A stretch of 64,000 bases of DNA from the NCBI RefSeq assembly GCF_000149955.1, contig NC_030992.1:3550850-3614849 (forward strand), read 5' to 3'. The position numbers and the translations under genes are program-made. This stretch comes from Fusarium oxysporum f. sp. lycopersici 4287. Taxonomy: Eukaryota > Ascomycota > Sordariomycetes > Hypocreales > Nectriaceae. Below are positions 34,491 through 45,520 of this stretch, piece after piece; positions within the stretch are counted from its first letter, which is position 1, and every line of letters starts with the position of its first letter. The notes below the pieces were generated by a model. The model was not told the origin of the DNA. It did no database searches and saw only the letters and a program-made list of their open reading frames with translations.

Positions 34491-35577
34491 ATGGCAGCGC
34501 AACAAAACTCAGACTATGAACTCTTAACAGAGCATTTTGGATACCCTCCAGTTGTAAGTTGACACTGGTAATACACAATGTCACACAACCAGCACTAACG
34601 CCTCCAAGTCCCTCCTCGACGACATCATCAACACTGTCAATGTCCTCGCCGACCGTGCCCTCGACTCAGTCGAACGTCTTCTTCTCTCCATTCCACCGCA
34701 ATCATTAGGGTTCTCTAACAAACATGCCTCGAAAGATGGAACGCCGGCTCTACCACCCGACGAGGCAGCCAAGCTAGAGATCGAACATGGCACACACCAG
34801 CTCGAGACTCTTCTCAACGCGTCCATCGACAAGAACTTCGATTTGTTCGAGCTATACACGATGCGCAATATCCTAACAGTGCGGCCAGATGATCAACCAT
34901 ATATGCGTCTGGCGCACTACGAGGGCTTGGATTTCTCTGGGTCAGAAGGTCCAGATCGGCCAACGACCGAGTCTGTGACTGCGCTGCGGAGGAGATTACA
35001 TGCTAGCCAGCGACTACACACAGCACTCGAGTCTGAGAGAGCCCGAAATGATGCGCTGCTTGGCAAATTGAGGTCTGCGCTGGGTGTTGTGCCTGGCAAT
35101 GTAAAAGCAGAAGAGGGACAGGCTCAGGCACCAGACGGTTCAGCCTTTGGATTCTTGCGCGACAAGACAAGTCTTCAGGCCGCTGGAGCCGACAAGCCCA
35201 TCGCGACGACAACAGAATTCACCCTCTCACAATTACAAGCCCTCCGCGCTCTATCAACATCACTACGCACATTGCTTCCTGACCTTGGTCCCACGGATGC
35301 AGATACCTCAATGGAGGACGCCTCAAGTAGCTCACGTACATGGAGACGCGAGCGTGTGGAATATGTGGAGGGTGCATCGCGGAAATATCTCGAGACAGCT
35401 AGAGGTCTGGAGCTGGGAGATCAGGGCGAGGTACGTGATGGTGAGTGGCAGGGAGAAGGACGCAAAATTACGAGAAGCGATGTTGAGGGGCTGGAACAAG
35501 TGGCTGCTATGCTTGGGCAGAAGTCAACGACGACAGGCGAAGCTTCTGGTGAAGGAGAACCGATGGATCAGTCATAG
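34491..35577 (+). CDS. MTW1: Kinetochore protein MIS12/MTW1, 343 aa
   Basis: Mis12/Mtw1 is a core subunit of the MIND (Mis12) complex, which links centromeric chromatin to the microtubule-binding Ndc80 complex. Exon 1 is 34491-34553 and exon 2 is 34609-35577, with a 55-nt intron that has a clear CACTAACG branch site. The diagnostic family start is YELLTEHFGYPPV followed across the junction by SLLDDIINTVNVLADRALD. The central part is helical and Arg/Glu-rich (TALRRRLHASQRL), as in the coiled-coil half of Mis12. The C-terminal 100 residues are more variable. Two MluI boxes sit just upstream, consistent with periodic expression. Confidence 0.92.
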
Positions 35578-35820
35578 GTTGAGAACTGCATCTTTGATAT
35601 GTCAAGTTTAGTTGGTGATTTGAAAGGCGTTGGGCGAACGAAGAAAACGGTCTATATCATAGTCTTGGCGATGAAACTTTTTGTCATTCGATATACAAAA
35701 CAGATGCTTCAAGGCATGGTCAGCACAACATCTATCCCAGCGAGGTATATACCTCCAGTACATGTCTAACCCTTGACTAGTGGTACAATTCTCTCATCCC
35801 ATCATTCCTCCTTGTTTTCT

Positions 35821-38382
35821 CTATGAACGCGCATACTGCCTCAACTTCTGGCTGTCTATCAAACCATTATGCTGAGCCAGATACCAGAAATGATGTCTCC
35901 AGTATCTCTCATTCGCACTCTTGCTCTCCCTATCATGAAGCTTATACTTGAGAACAACATCCACTACTCTCTTAGCCGACTCCGTGTCTCCTTTTTCGAG
36001 AAGCGCTTGCATCAGTTCCTTGAGACACGAGAGCGATGTGACAGGGCGACCAGAATCGGCGAGATCGTCAAAGATAGACATGGCTTCTCGAACATCACCC
36101 CCGATGGCGTGGGCGGTCATGACTCGCTCCCACAGTGTCTGGTCGCCGGTGGACACCTTTGTCAGATTGTTGTCCTTGAGCAGAGTGCGGATCTTGTTGA
36201 TATCAGGAGGATCATGACGAAGGGCTCGCTCAACCAGAATAGTGATCATGTGCGGTGTCAGAACAGAACCGAAGCCGTTGCTGCGCATATGTTGTTGCAA
36301 TGCAGCGATGACATCGTCAGAGCAATTGGGAAGACCATCAAGAGCATAAAGCATCTTGCCATATGTCTCGAGATTAGGCTTGAGTCCAGCTTGTTCAATA
36401 TCGTTAAAGACGGCCTTGATAGCAGCAACTTGCTCCTCAGCACTGGCATCTTCCATACGCCCAATGACAGCCTCGAGTAGAATGGTAAAGGTGGCAGAGT
36501 CAGGTTCGATGCCCTCCCTCTGCATGGACTTTAAGAGCTCGTCGACATTCTTGTGGTAGCCCATGCGAATAGTCTCGCGGATGAGGATGTTATAGGTGCG
36601 AGTATTTGGAGCAAGACCTTGTCTTCCAGCCCACGCCAGCAAATCGTGTGCAGCCTTGGGGTCTGCATTTAACAGACTTTTGAAGGCAGCGTTGACGGCT
36701 TCGATACTAGGCTCAACAGCTTGAGATTGTTTCCCTTGCTTAACTGCAAGTTGCCAGTTTTCTACCAACTCCGCGAGCGCCTGTAGACCCTTCTGATGCT
36801 GACCAAGCTCAATAAGCGCTGACACACGCTCGGTCCAAATGACAGCGTCGAGCTTCATACCGGACTTGACAAGTTGGCTCCATAATGCCTCGATCTTGCC
36901 AATATCCTTGCACATCTTCCATCCGTGCATCATGCTTGTATAAGTTCTGACTGTTGGCTCAACTTCAAGCGAGTGCATTAGGTCGAGAGTCTCCTGAACT
37001 CTTGGATAACGACGGACTGCACACCATACGAAGATCCAAAAATCGAGAAATTCACGATCGTGAGCCAGCTGGGGTTTGATACCCGGGTTGTCGCGCAAGG
37101 CCACTAACATGGCGTCCCAGACGGATCCAATCGCACCTCTGTCGCGTGCCCTATAAGCTGCTCGCAGTTGCTTGTGAAAGTTGTTGAGACTGTTTCTCGC
37201 CCCCGGATCTGGGCCCTGAGATGAGGCTTTCACCCAGGCGTGGGATTCGCCCATGATCATAGTTGATGCGAGAGCCCATTGTTGCGAGACATACTCCTTG
37301 AGTGTGGCCAGTCTCTCAGGAGAAATCCTTGAGGATTTTGACACGATAGTATCGATATCAGCCTGTTTGATTTTGTACTTGGATAACACCGCTCGGACAA
37401 GTATCAGTAAAGGCGACAACTGCGTCTTGTAATCAGAACCAGAATATCTGTTATCTGAAGCGATAGCGAGAGTAGCCAGTAGTGAAGGGATAACTTCAAT
37501 GGCTTGGGGCGGCGGTAGCTGAAGAAACAAAGAGGCCAACGCTCGAGATGCCTGTGTCCCTGCTTGTGCTGGGGCGCCACCCCTGCTGTACTCGGTATCC
37601 TTCAACACCTCTGTCACGCTGGGTAGTGCGAAGCGCGCCTCCTTGTTGGCTTCGCTGGGTCGCTTGAGCTGAGAAAGATGCTGCCACATTTTGAGAATCT
37701 CCAACCTCATTGCAGTGCGCTCACCGGACCCATTCTTGTGTTGCAAGAACCTAACACACATGTTGAGAATGAGATCGTTTCGTAGGCGGAGGCCATAGTC
37801 CCCAAATGCCCGGTACTTCTCAGCTATATCGTGACTGTTCTTGTATAGACCATTTTGAAACATGTAAGCACACTCAATGCCGAGTAGTTGGGTTACAGCT
37901 GTGTAGATAGCCTTGGGGATCTGGCCTTCAAGTGCGACGATACTCGGCCAGATCTCGTCGCGGAAGATATTATAGCGCTCATCGGGGTGGACTCCTCTAG
38001 ACATGACTTCTTTGAGTCTTGCGATGATTTCGAGCTCATTGAGTATAGGCATAGGCCCACTGGCAGCCTCGGTGCTTGGGGTAGCTTCATGATCCGCACG
38101 ACTCACGATTTCTTTGAAAAGTGCCAATGCCGGGTCCTGGTCTGGTTTCTGTTTCTGTTTGAATGCATTGACTCCTATTCTTGGTCCATTATGGGGATGT
38201 TTTGACTCTCTGCTGGTGTTGGCTGACTGTGAAGCTGTCCTTGTCCTTGTCCTTGTCCTGGGTGTATCAGGAATCTCAGCTGTGGTTGAATACGAAGCTA
38301 CAGCCCCAAGCCGCTTGGCTGAGGCCGGAACTGATCGGAACTGCGATGAGCATCTTGAACAGGCTGTCCGAGATGCGTACAT
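35821..38382 (-). CDS. Mitochondrial pentatricopeptide repeat (PPR) protein, 853 aa
   Basis: The first about 35 residues (MYASRTACSRCSS...) are rich in Arg, Ser and Ala without acidic residues and look like a mitochondrial presequence. PPR helical repeats are clearest at about residues 480-530 (PTVRTYTSMMHGWKM) and 600-660 (PNTRTYNILIRE, then EPDSATFTILLEA, then KPNLETYGKMLYA). Fungal PPR proteins of this size bind organellar RNA and act in mitochondrial mRNA maturation or translation; the exact target cannot be read from sequence. One exon. Near the N-terminus a hexanucleotide repeat encodes alternating Arg-Thr (residues about 43-50). It ends 243 bp after MIS12. Confidence 0.85.
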   Translation of the reverse strand: MYASRTACSRCSSQFRSVPASAKRLGAVASYSTTAEIPDTPRTRTRTRTASQSANTSRESKHPHNGPRIGVNAFKQKQKPDQDPALALFKEIVSRADHEATPSTEAASGPMPILNELEIIARLKEVMSRGVHPDERYNIFRDEIWPSIVALEGQIPKAIYTAVTQLLGIECAYMFQNGLYKNSHDIAEKYRAFGDYGLRLRNDLILNMCVRFLQHKNGSGERTAMRLEILKMWQHLSQLKRPSEANKEARFALPSVTEVLKDTEYSRGGAPAQAGTQASRALASLFLQLPPPQAIEVIPSLLATLAIASDNRYSGSDYKTQLSPLLILVRAVLSKYKIKQADIDTIVSKSSRISPERLATLKEYVSQQWALASTMIMGESHAWVKASSQGPDPGARNSLNNFHKQLRAAYRARDRGAIGSVWDAMLVALRDNPGIKPQLAHDREFLDFWIFVWCAVRRYPRVQETLDLMHSLEVEPTVRTYTSMMHGWKMCKDIGKIEALWSQLVKSGMKLDAVIWTERVSALIELGQHQKGLQALAELVENWQLAVKQGKQSQAVEPSIEAVNAAFKSLLNADPKAAHDLLAWAGRQGLAPNTRTYNILIRETIRMGYHKNVDELLKSMQREGIEPDSATFTILLEAVIGRMEDASAEEQVAAIKAVFNDIEQAGLKPNLETYGKMLYALDGLPNCSDDVIAALQQHMRSNGFGSVLTPHMITILVERALRHDPPDINKIRTLLKDNNLTKVSTGDQTLWERVMTAHAIGGDVREAMSIFDDLADSGRPVTSLSCLKELMQALLEKGDTESAKRVVDVVLKYKLHDRESKSANERYWRHHFWYLAQHNGLIDSQKLRQYARS
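38236..38259. repeat. TGTCCT hexanucleotide repeat in the PPR coding region
   Basis: Four tandem TGTCCT units on the plus strand encode the (Arg-Thr)n run of the PPR protein on the minus strand. Copy-number change would keep the reading frame. Confidence 0.65.
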
Positions 38383-38742
38383 GTCGTAAAGGCCCCAGGG
38401 GGTTTTGGTGGGTGCAGTTGCAATATGTAACTCAGTTGAGGGTCACTATTTTCATCAAGTTAGTTGATGGACTGAGGTGAGGAGCCAATCAAATGCCTTT
38501 TTGCATCCCACCTCGGTAAATTTCGGTGTGGCCTGTACCGGGTAAGTCGCTACCTTGGTAAGAGGTAAAACCAACTTATTCGCTGGTATTTATTACCTAG
38601 GTATGCTTGAGAGGCGAGGTATAATGTTACTGTCTATATGTTGCTTTTGGGTTTGTCATGTTGTGGTAGTCAAAATAATATCTTTATTTATCCGTATCAT
38701 CTTAATCAATCAATAACTCGTTTCTATCCGGCTGCTTCAAGC
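38383..38742. other. Intergenic, PPR promoter and GST 3' flank
   Basis: 360 bp, no gene. Repeated ACCTTGG/ACCTAGG-like words around 38500-38610, otherwise featureless. Confidence 0.45.
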
Positions 38743-39661
38743 CTATTGTCCCGGCCGAAGAGTAGCGGAAAACTCTCCATCAATCTCAATAATCTTTTCC
38801 ACACTCTTCTTGTAACCCTCTTCATTCTCAATCAAGTCAATATACTCCGCCACTTTGGGAAACTCTGACTTCCAAGAGCCATTCTCAAACGTTCCAAAGT
38901 TGTCAAGATCTTCTTTGGCAGCAATCAATGGGAAGCTCAAGAGAATATCCGCGGCAGTGAGTTGCGGTCCACAGATGTACTTGCCACCTGATGCGGCGAG
39001 GTGGCCTTCAATCATCTTGAGGTTAACGTGCACATTGGGGAAGATGAAGGCGGAGAAGATGCGGTTGGCGAGGATTGTTGATATGGGGCGGATGAAGAAG
39101 GGAACCTGGGGAGATTTGAGGGCTGTATAACGAGTTAGTGAAGCTCAATTGAGACGAGAGAGAGAGTCAACTTACCGCTGACAACAAGGGCCATGACTAG
39201 GGGAGGCATGAGAGTACCCTCACAATAGTGAAGATAGTACTGATATCTCATCCAAGCCTCAGTCTCGCCACCAATCTTGCCCTCCATACCCTCCTTCCAT
39301 CGCTGAGGCACCAGCTTCTTACCCTCAGGCACATTCTCCGCAAGATACTGAGTGATGAAGCCACTCTCAGCCAGGGTGATAGGCTCAGCGTCTTCACCGG
39401 CACCAGCAGGTCTGATCTGAATCACAGGCGACTTGCCCAGTGGGTGCACCTTTTGCAGCTCCGGGGGAGCCATCATGGTCTTCTTGTTGCGGTGGAAGAT
39501 CTCAAGCTCATAGGGCAGATTGAGCTCCTGGAGCAGCCAGAGGATGCGCTGGGAGCGCGACTTCTCGAGCCTGAATTGGTTAGCATTGAGAGCTCAGCAC
39601 TATGATGTATAAATGAGACATACCAGAAGAGCTTGACGTGGGGTAGTCCGTTTGAAGCCAT
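38743..39661 (-). CDS. Glutathione S-transferase, GTT1 type, 270 aa
   Basis: The enzyme conjugates glutathione to electrophiles, and Gtt1-type proteins are often ER-associated and stress-induced. Exons are 39661 down to 39624, 39570 down to 39176, and 39122 down to 38743; both introns are 53 nt, GT-AG, with agreeing phases. The N-terminal thioredoxin fold shows the glutathione-site segment (PLGKSPVIQI, with the cis-Pro, and LAESGFITQYL). The C-terminal helical domain shows the N-capping box region LTAADILLSFPL. The block YYLHYCEGTLMPPLVM closely follows the equivalent stretch of yeast Gtt1. The gene lies between the PPR gene and ITC1, all on the minus strand, with no sign of co-transcription. 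Confidence 0.9.
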
Positions 39662-40314
39662 GGTTGGGAACTGTGAAACGGTGTATCGAGATGAATCGAT
39701 TGACAATAATAGAAATCGAGCCTATGACAGCTTCACAAAACATCCGGGAGCCTCAAATTTATATGGCCCATTAGTCTCGGCCAAGGTTCCAAATATGGCC
39801 GCCCTAAATATGATATACGACCATGATGCATCACTTTTGGTTGGCTGGTCGATGTCGATCCATAAATAAAGGACCGGGAGCATCACATGTGCCGAGTCCT
39901 CGGGTCGATCTATTTAGCAAGTAAGGTAGTTAGTTATTGTATGTATTTTCTGATTTTGTCTTGCCTTTGTCTTATACAAAGAAGGGCCTAGTTTCAGAGC
40001 CTCTAATCTAGTTACAGCATTTCTTTCTATGCTATTCCCAAATGCTGCCGGTTGCCATGTGATGCGATGCGTTCCTCTCCCTCCCCGAACCCCTTCCACA
40101 AAAGCAAATATAGTGAACCAAACGCCTTTTGCTCTAACAGGCTTTGCGCCAAAATTAACACGCTATGACCATCGCCAAGTCCGCTGTAAAAATCCATCGA
40201 GATCCTTTTCTGGATGCTTTCCTTATTCTTTCCTTTGCTATGCAGTCAATTCACACATCAGACACAATTCTGATACGAGACGGATATTACTTCATAAGCA
40301 GCACAGAACTTTCT
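39662..40314. other. Intergenic, GST promoter and ITC1 3' flank
   Basis: 653 bp without a supported gene. A palindromic-looking GGCC-rich patch (39778-39803, tcggccaaggttcc...atggccg) lies about 120 bp upstream of the GST ATG. Nothing else recognised. Confidence 0.45.
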
Positions 40315-43300
40315 TCATCGTCGTCGAGACTTTGCTGCTGGGGCTGGCGCGTCATTAACGGCCTCCCGCTTTCGTGTCTGCTTTCGAGATCTGGGAGGTG
40401 GCGGGGGATCACTGTGTAAGTGTCCTAGTTCCTCCAGCGCGGTCGTGTTCTCCCACTGGAGACTGCGATAGTTGGGCGCCTCCGGCGACTTGTCCCGGAT
40501 GCGAGTGCTCATTCGCTTGTGATTCTCCTCTTTCTTATCACCATCTTCCTCCTTGGACAGGTAGGCCTTGCGGCTCTCCATATGTTTGGCGATCTTGTCC
40601 TTGAAACTTAAGAGCTCCTTTCGAAGCTTGAGTTCGTTGAAACCACGAGGGTCTAGCCATTTGATGAGCTCATCTACATGCGCCGGCTCCGAGATGTAAC
40701 CCCACTGGTGTGCGTTGAAGACGCTGGCGTTAGCCTCTTCCATAGCCTTTCGCTCAGGAACAGTCATGTTGAACTTTTCCTTGTACTCTTCCTGGAGTTC
40801 AGCAGGCAGGTCGATGTATCCTTCTCGCTCAAGCTCGTCAGGTCCTTGAACCCAGATCAGGCCGTTGGCGTAATCGGCTGATGCGGTCGAGCTATCAGGA
40901 AGCCCACCATACGGCATGCCATTTCGTTCAAACCAATAGTACCGGTTCCAGAAGCGATCCTTTCCAAGTACTCGGGTCCGAGGGCAGTCAGCCTCGCGCA
41001 GATCGTTTTCGATGACGGCAATCTCCTCCTCACACTTTTTGATGACTTCCTCTTTCTTCTGAATATCTTTCAAGAGTTTGGTGAACTGCTTTGATTGGGC
41101 TGGCGGTTTGGGCGTCTTAGCAACCTTGGCAGCCTTCTCCTTCTTGCGAGCCTCTTCTTCCTCTTGCTTACGCTGCTTAGCCGTCTGAGGTCGTCGGCGC
41201 TTGCGAGCCGATGGATCATCTTCTGTTTCTTCGCCATCTCCCCCTCGTGAGATGATAGAATCTTCAGGATCAGCTATTTTCACGTCTCCATCCTCTTCCT
41301 TTGGTGGGGAAGGAGGCATGTTCTCCGGTAGGAGGATCTTTTTCTGCTCATTGAGTTGGCGTAGATCTTCAATGCTGCATAGATTATTAGCATTCGGTGC
41401 CAAATGGGAAAGTTTGGCTCTTGACTTACGCTTGCTTACGTTGCCGCTGCCATTCGATCCTCTCCTTGCGGTACGTGGTCATGGTTTCGCTGCAATCTTC
41501 CATGTAGCCTCGCATGGCCTTGGTCTCAGTGGTCAGCATGCAGATTATCTGCAAAGCCTTGACACGCTGGTTGACATCGAGTTGGGCGTATCGCTGCTTG
41601 ACAGTTTCTTGAGTAGCGTCAACTCCAGCAGGCACAAGGAGGTGCAAGAGCTCCTCGCAGACCTCATGTCGACGTTCGTTCTTTGACAACTGATGGAGAA
41701 GGCCAACCATGATTCGCTCCCATCCTCCGTTAGTAAAGTCTCGCTTTCGAAGGTGTTCGATCCAGTCGTAATCCTTGAGAAGTTGCTCGGCGCGATGCTT
41801 AGTCTCCTCCTCGCTTTCCTTCTCAGCGGCCGCGGCCTCGGCAGCTAAACGTTCTGCCTCCGCCTTAGCAAGACTACTGCGGGTAGCTCGTCCGACTGGC
41901 CGAGCCTCGGGCTCAGGAGTTGGCAGAGCGCTGGCATCCTCATCGCTGTCCTCGTCGCTATCTTCTTCGTCGACTTCGGGTAGGGTGATGCGAACCTTGC
42001 CACCATCGGCTTCGGAGTCCACCAGAATCTTCAATACTGAGCAATGGATCTCGTCAAGCAATTGAATCGGAACCTCCTCTGATGCAACGCAGAGGGTCTC
42101 AACATAATCGTCAAATGTGAACGAGTCCAGCTTGAACACCTCGCAATACACATTGAGGGTGTCCCAAGTCTCCAGCAATGGGCCAATCGATTCCATCTCA
42201 ATCTTGTCGCAATACTCACTCTGCGGCATATCGTCGTTTTCAACCTTGACAGGTGGGTTTCTGCAGAGAAATTTAAGAGGCGGACGCTTGCGATCATCTC
42301 GGGGCTCAAGCTGCAAATCTTCGATAGGATATTTCGGAGGAGGTGGTGGAGGAGGCGGTGGCGTAGGTTCACGCTGGATTGGTGTCTGGATGCCATAGTC
42401 TGAAGGAGAGCTGAATGGGTTGCCGCCATGAACAGGCATGTTAAGAGGCCACTTGAGACCCTTGGAACCAGATCCCGGCTGACCAGGCTTCGCCTTACTC
42501 TTGGGAGCCGGCTTGAGTTCCGGCAGACGTACTGGACCAGAATGAAGTGCAGAAGTCAAATCATGACCGTTGGTGTCATGGTTGAGGTGGGCTCGCTTTT
42601 GGGCCTGGAGCTGTTTACGCTCCATAACCTTGGTGTCGTATCGAAGGTGAGGAGGAACGCGAGTATCGATATGATACTGGCTCGCATAGTCGTGCTTGAC
42701 CAGCCACGGTGCCCCATTCCATGCGTCGCGGGTGACAGTCTTCTTGATGAAAGATCTGAGCATTGCCTTGGTGAAGATACCCCGGTCGCGACAGATGTGC
42801 TCATCGGTTACAATTGTGTCCTGTTCTGTGTCCTTGAGATCCACCAGATAGCGGGTTGTAGGTAAAGAGTGAGTCCATCAGGAAGAGCGCGGGGACCAAA
42901 GGTTGTCTTGTCGCGGACCAATCCATGAGCGCGATCGCCTCCCTTCATGGTCACTGTGACCTCTTCACCAGGGTAATAGTCATGCTTGAACTCGTCGTAG
43001 ATTTGATCAACGAGGTTATCCAGTCGAGAAACGGTCTGAAACTGCACCTTACGCAGTATAGGACCTTTCAACGCCTCAGGAAATGAAGCTTCGACTTCTT
43101 TGCCACCAGCAAGCTAAGTCAATTGTTAGCCGTTGAACGATAAATCAAAGTTTACAAAACAAACCTCGCTCTTTAGAGCCTCAAAGAAAGTCAAACCAGA
43201 ATGGCCTGTAATCTGATCATTAAAGCGACGCTGCAGGATGGGTAAGCAAGGGATGCCAAGGTGTAAAGCAGATATGATGGCTAACCTGTTTATAGAAATC

Positions 43301-43602
43301 CATTCTAAGAGTTGTGTAAGTAAGGTGTAATATTGAACTCGGGTGGTACATGGCACTTACCGATCAAGATAGTCCTCATATGAGGTAAAGATCTCCCCTG
43401 TTTGAGGAATGTGCCAGACCTATTGCTGTTTAGCTATTTCGCAAAACCTATAGCGATATTAAGTTAGCCGTACCTCAGTATTCTCATCTTCAATTTCCTG
43501 TGCCGGTAAGAAGCGGACCGGTTTACGTTTGAAGAGGACCTGGTGATACTCGTTTAGCAAAGACGAAGTGGTCGAGAGGCAAGCAACAGAAGCGCGTACC
43601 AT
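40315..43602 (-). CDS. ITC1: ISW2 chromatin-remodeling complex subunit ITC1 (ACF1-like), about 985 aa, apparent 1-base frameshift
   Basis: Itc1 is the ACF1-like partner of the Isw2 ATPase. I read seven exons: 43602-43600 (the ATG alone), 43539 down to 43474, 43419 down to 43361, 43304 down to 43286, 43230 down to 43165, 43113 down to 41430, and 41374 down to 40315. All junctions are GT-AG. Domains in order: WAC domain in the first about 120 residues (VLFKRKPVRFLPA, HIPQTGEIFTSYEDYLDR), DDT domain at about 385-450, and the WHIM/WSD block with LGKDRFWNRYYWFE at about 760-775; the C-terminus is basic. The summed exons are one base short of a whole number of codons: between 42860 and 42877 the frame slips from PDG to TTRYLVDLKD. 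I take this as a sequence error rather than a pseudogene because both sides are intact. Confidence 0.9.
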
Positions 43603-44666
43603 GGTCAAGTAATCGAGGCGCAAGCGGCCGAGTCGGATGTGCAATAGAAACCACCTGCAAGGCTAAGGTATAGCCTGCCCCCACTAACAAGATTGAAGGT
43701 TGAAAGTGATGCTATATTGCAGCATGAGCACGAGGGTGATTGTGGTGGAAGACGCGACGTTGAAGAATCGTGCTAAGGCGAAATTTGGGGTCGCTTCGTT
43801 TTGCGTGGGCGGATCGAGGAGAACACGGGCGCGCAGGTGGGAAATAGAAATCGGGGGTGGGCTCCTCGAGAGACCGAGTCCGGAGTTGAATGACTTACAC
43901 GCTCGCACGCAGCGGAGGTCGACGAGGGTGAAGAAGCAAGGTATAAGACGCGAAAAAGATGATATATGAGATATCTCTTGCAATGCGCAGACGTTGTCGA
44001 GGTAGACACAAGTTGCGGGCGTGACTAGAGTGAGGAGAATGATGTAGGAAGAAAAGAAGAATCTAAAGAAGGAAAAGAAGCGGGCTACAAGTACGCGACC
44101 TGGGCTGGCGGGAGGGAGTTTAACGGGCAGGTCAGGTCCCGGTAGTACGGTGGGTCACTGAGATTCCAGCCTTCTCGGGTGGAACTCGTCTTTGTCGACG
44201 GACTTGGCGCTTCACCTTCGNNNNNNNNNNNNNNNNNNNNNNNNNNNNNNNNNNNNNNNNNNNNNNNNNNNNNNNNNNNNNNNNNNNNNNNNNNNNNNNN
44301 NNNNNNNNNNNNNNNNNNNNNNNNNNNNNCATTCACATTATTAGGGTCCGATCCAATGCTTTGATGAAGAAGGCGGCTGCAGATACCCGAGGATGAGACT
44401 AACACGGTACTAAAAGTGAAAGAAGTGATATATCAATAAGTGTATATATGATATGTTACAGCATACAATTTACTTGTGTACTGCTTATTATATTATATGC
44501 TTTGTTGGAGTCAACATTCTAAGCGCGTCAAAATGTCTTGTCATGTCCCAGCTTTTCTTTTAGCTTAGCTCCTCATGGATCCGTTCCATCCTCTCCACCT
44601 CCAACCCCTGTCGGTCCGCGGCCCTCCTCCTCCTCGTCTAAGATCCATCATTCAACTTTGCCCGCC
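43603..44666. other. Divergent intergenic region of ITC1 and the candidate small gene
   Basis: No supported gene. Contains the 109-N gap at 44221-44329; the ORFs that run through the gap are artefacts. AT-rich at 44410-44510. The stretch 44570-44660 is CT-rich, as expected just upstream of a fungal transcription start. Confidence 0.5.
44221..44329. other. Assembly gap (109 N)
   Basis: Run of N in the intergenic region upstream of ITC1. Confidence 1.
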
Positions 44667-44673
44667 TATAAAA
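44667..44673 (+). promoter_or_regulatory. TATA box of the candidate small gene
   Basis: TATAAAA, 92 bp before the candidate ATG at 44766, downstream of a CT-rich stretch. Supports, but does not prove, a promoter. Confidence 0.35.
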
Positions 44674-44765
44674 CAAGCCTAACTCAACTTTTTGCCCACG
44701 TTTTTGGACTCATTATAATCCTCACGTCACTCTGCACCCAGAAAACATAGATTCGGAAACAAATC

Positions 44766-45310
44766 ATGCAGGTTCGGGAAGTTATATCCAATATAGCTTA
44801 ATCTTGAAATTCTTCTGGACATACTATAGACTGTCATCTCGGGACGCCAAGTAAGCTTCTGATACAGCAATCACTCACGATAATCACCAGCAAAGCGCAG
44901 TTCAGAGTCACAGAGCCTCTGAAGATGGTACTCTGTCAATGTAGTAAATTTATATCAAGACTGCCTGGAATTAACAGAGCATCATGACATAGAACACGAG
45001 CCTCTTCGGTCTCTCCGTCAAACGCGTCGTGTAAGTCATATTGGAATTATATACAACCCTACCACTTCATAAATGCCCCCCAACGAACCCCAGCAGTCAA
45101 ATGTAATGTACTTAGACCACATGCACTGTCTTTTCACTTTTAGCCACTGGAAAAAGACCTATCAAGGCACCGCTAGAGCTGGAGCCACTGCATCCTCCAG
45201 GGACATCACCTGGCTTTGTGCTCTACGAAGCTCCACAATTGGGATCGCAAGCTACTTTACACTCGTCTGCCACTGCTTCCGCACGCGCGAGGAGAAAAAT
45301 CACGATATAA
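44766..45310 (+). CDS. Candidate small five-exon gene, unknown function
   Basis: Exon joining by eye gives 44766-44771, 44830-44850, 44891-44927, 44978-45030 and 45116-45310. Every intron is GT-AG (58, 40, 50 and 85 nt) and all phases agree, opening MQTVISGRQQSAVQSHRASE and continuing EHHDIEHEPLRSLRQTRR, then ATGKRPIKAPLELEPLHPP and GFVLYEAPQLGSQ. As written it stops at 45310. If one A is removed from the AAAAA run at 45295-45299 the frame continues to 45377 with SRYNDETAANVLQEATY, which has better protein character than the written end. The weak points are the 6-nt first exon with a GTTCGG donor and a 40-nt second intron. No family is recognised. It is convergent with ALG8. Confidence 0.4.
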
Positions 45311-45520
45311 TGATGAAACTGCTGCGAATGTGCTCCAAGAAGCCACCTACACCGATTGTAGCCCTGGAAAGATTTAGGGTGTCTGAAGCACAGGCCTGGC
45401 AGTGATTATTCCGGCTGCCAAATTACCAATGGGATGATTCGTTTTACTCGGAGAACATCATGAGAGTCATTCATTTTTAGAAGAGATATGAAATCTATTG
45501 GGTATCTAAACATCAACACT

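Noticed and set aside
12049..43602. A chromatin gene cluster (POB3, SWC2, ITC1)
   Set aside because: The genes belong to different complexes, lie far apart with unrelated genes between, and face different directions, so proximity is probably chance.
44085..44405. ORFs running through the N gap at 44221-44329
   Set aside because: They exist only because N translates as X; flanking codons show no coding character.
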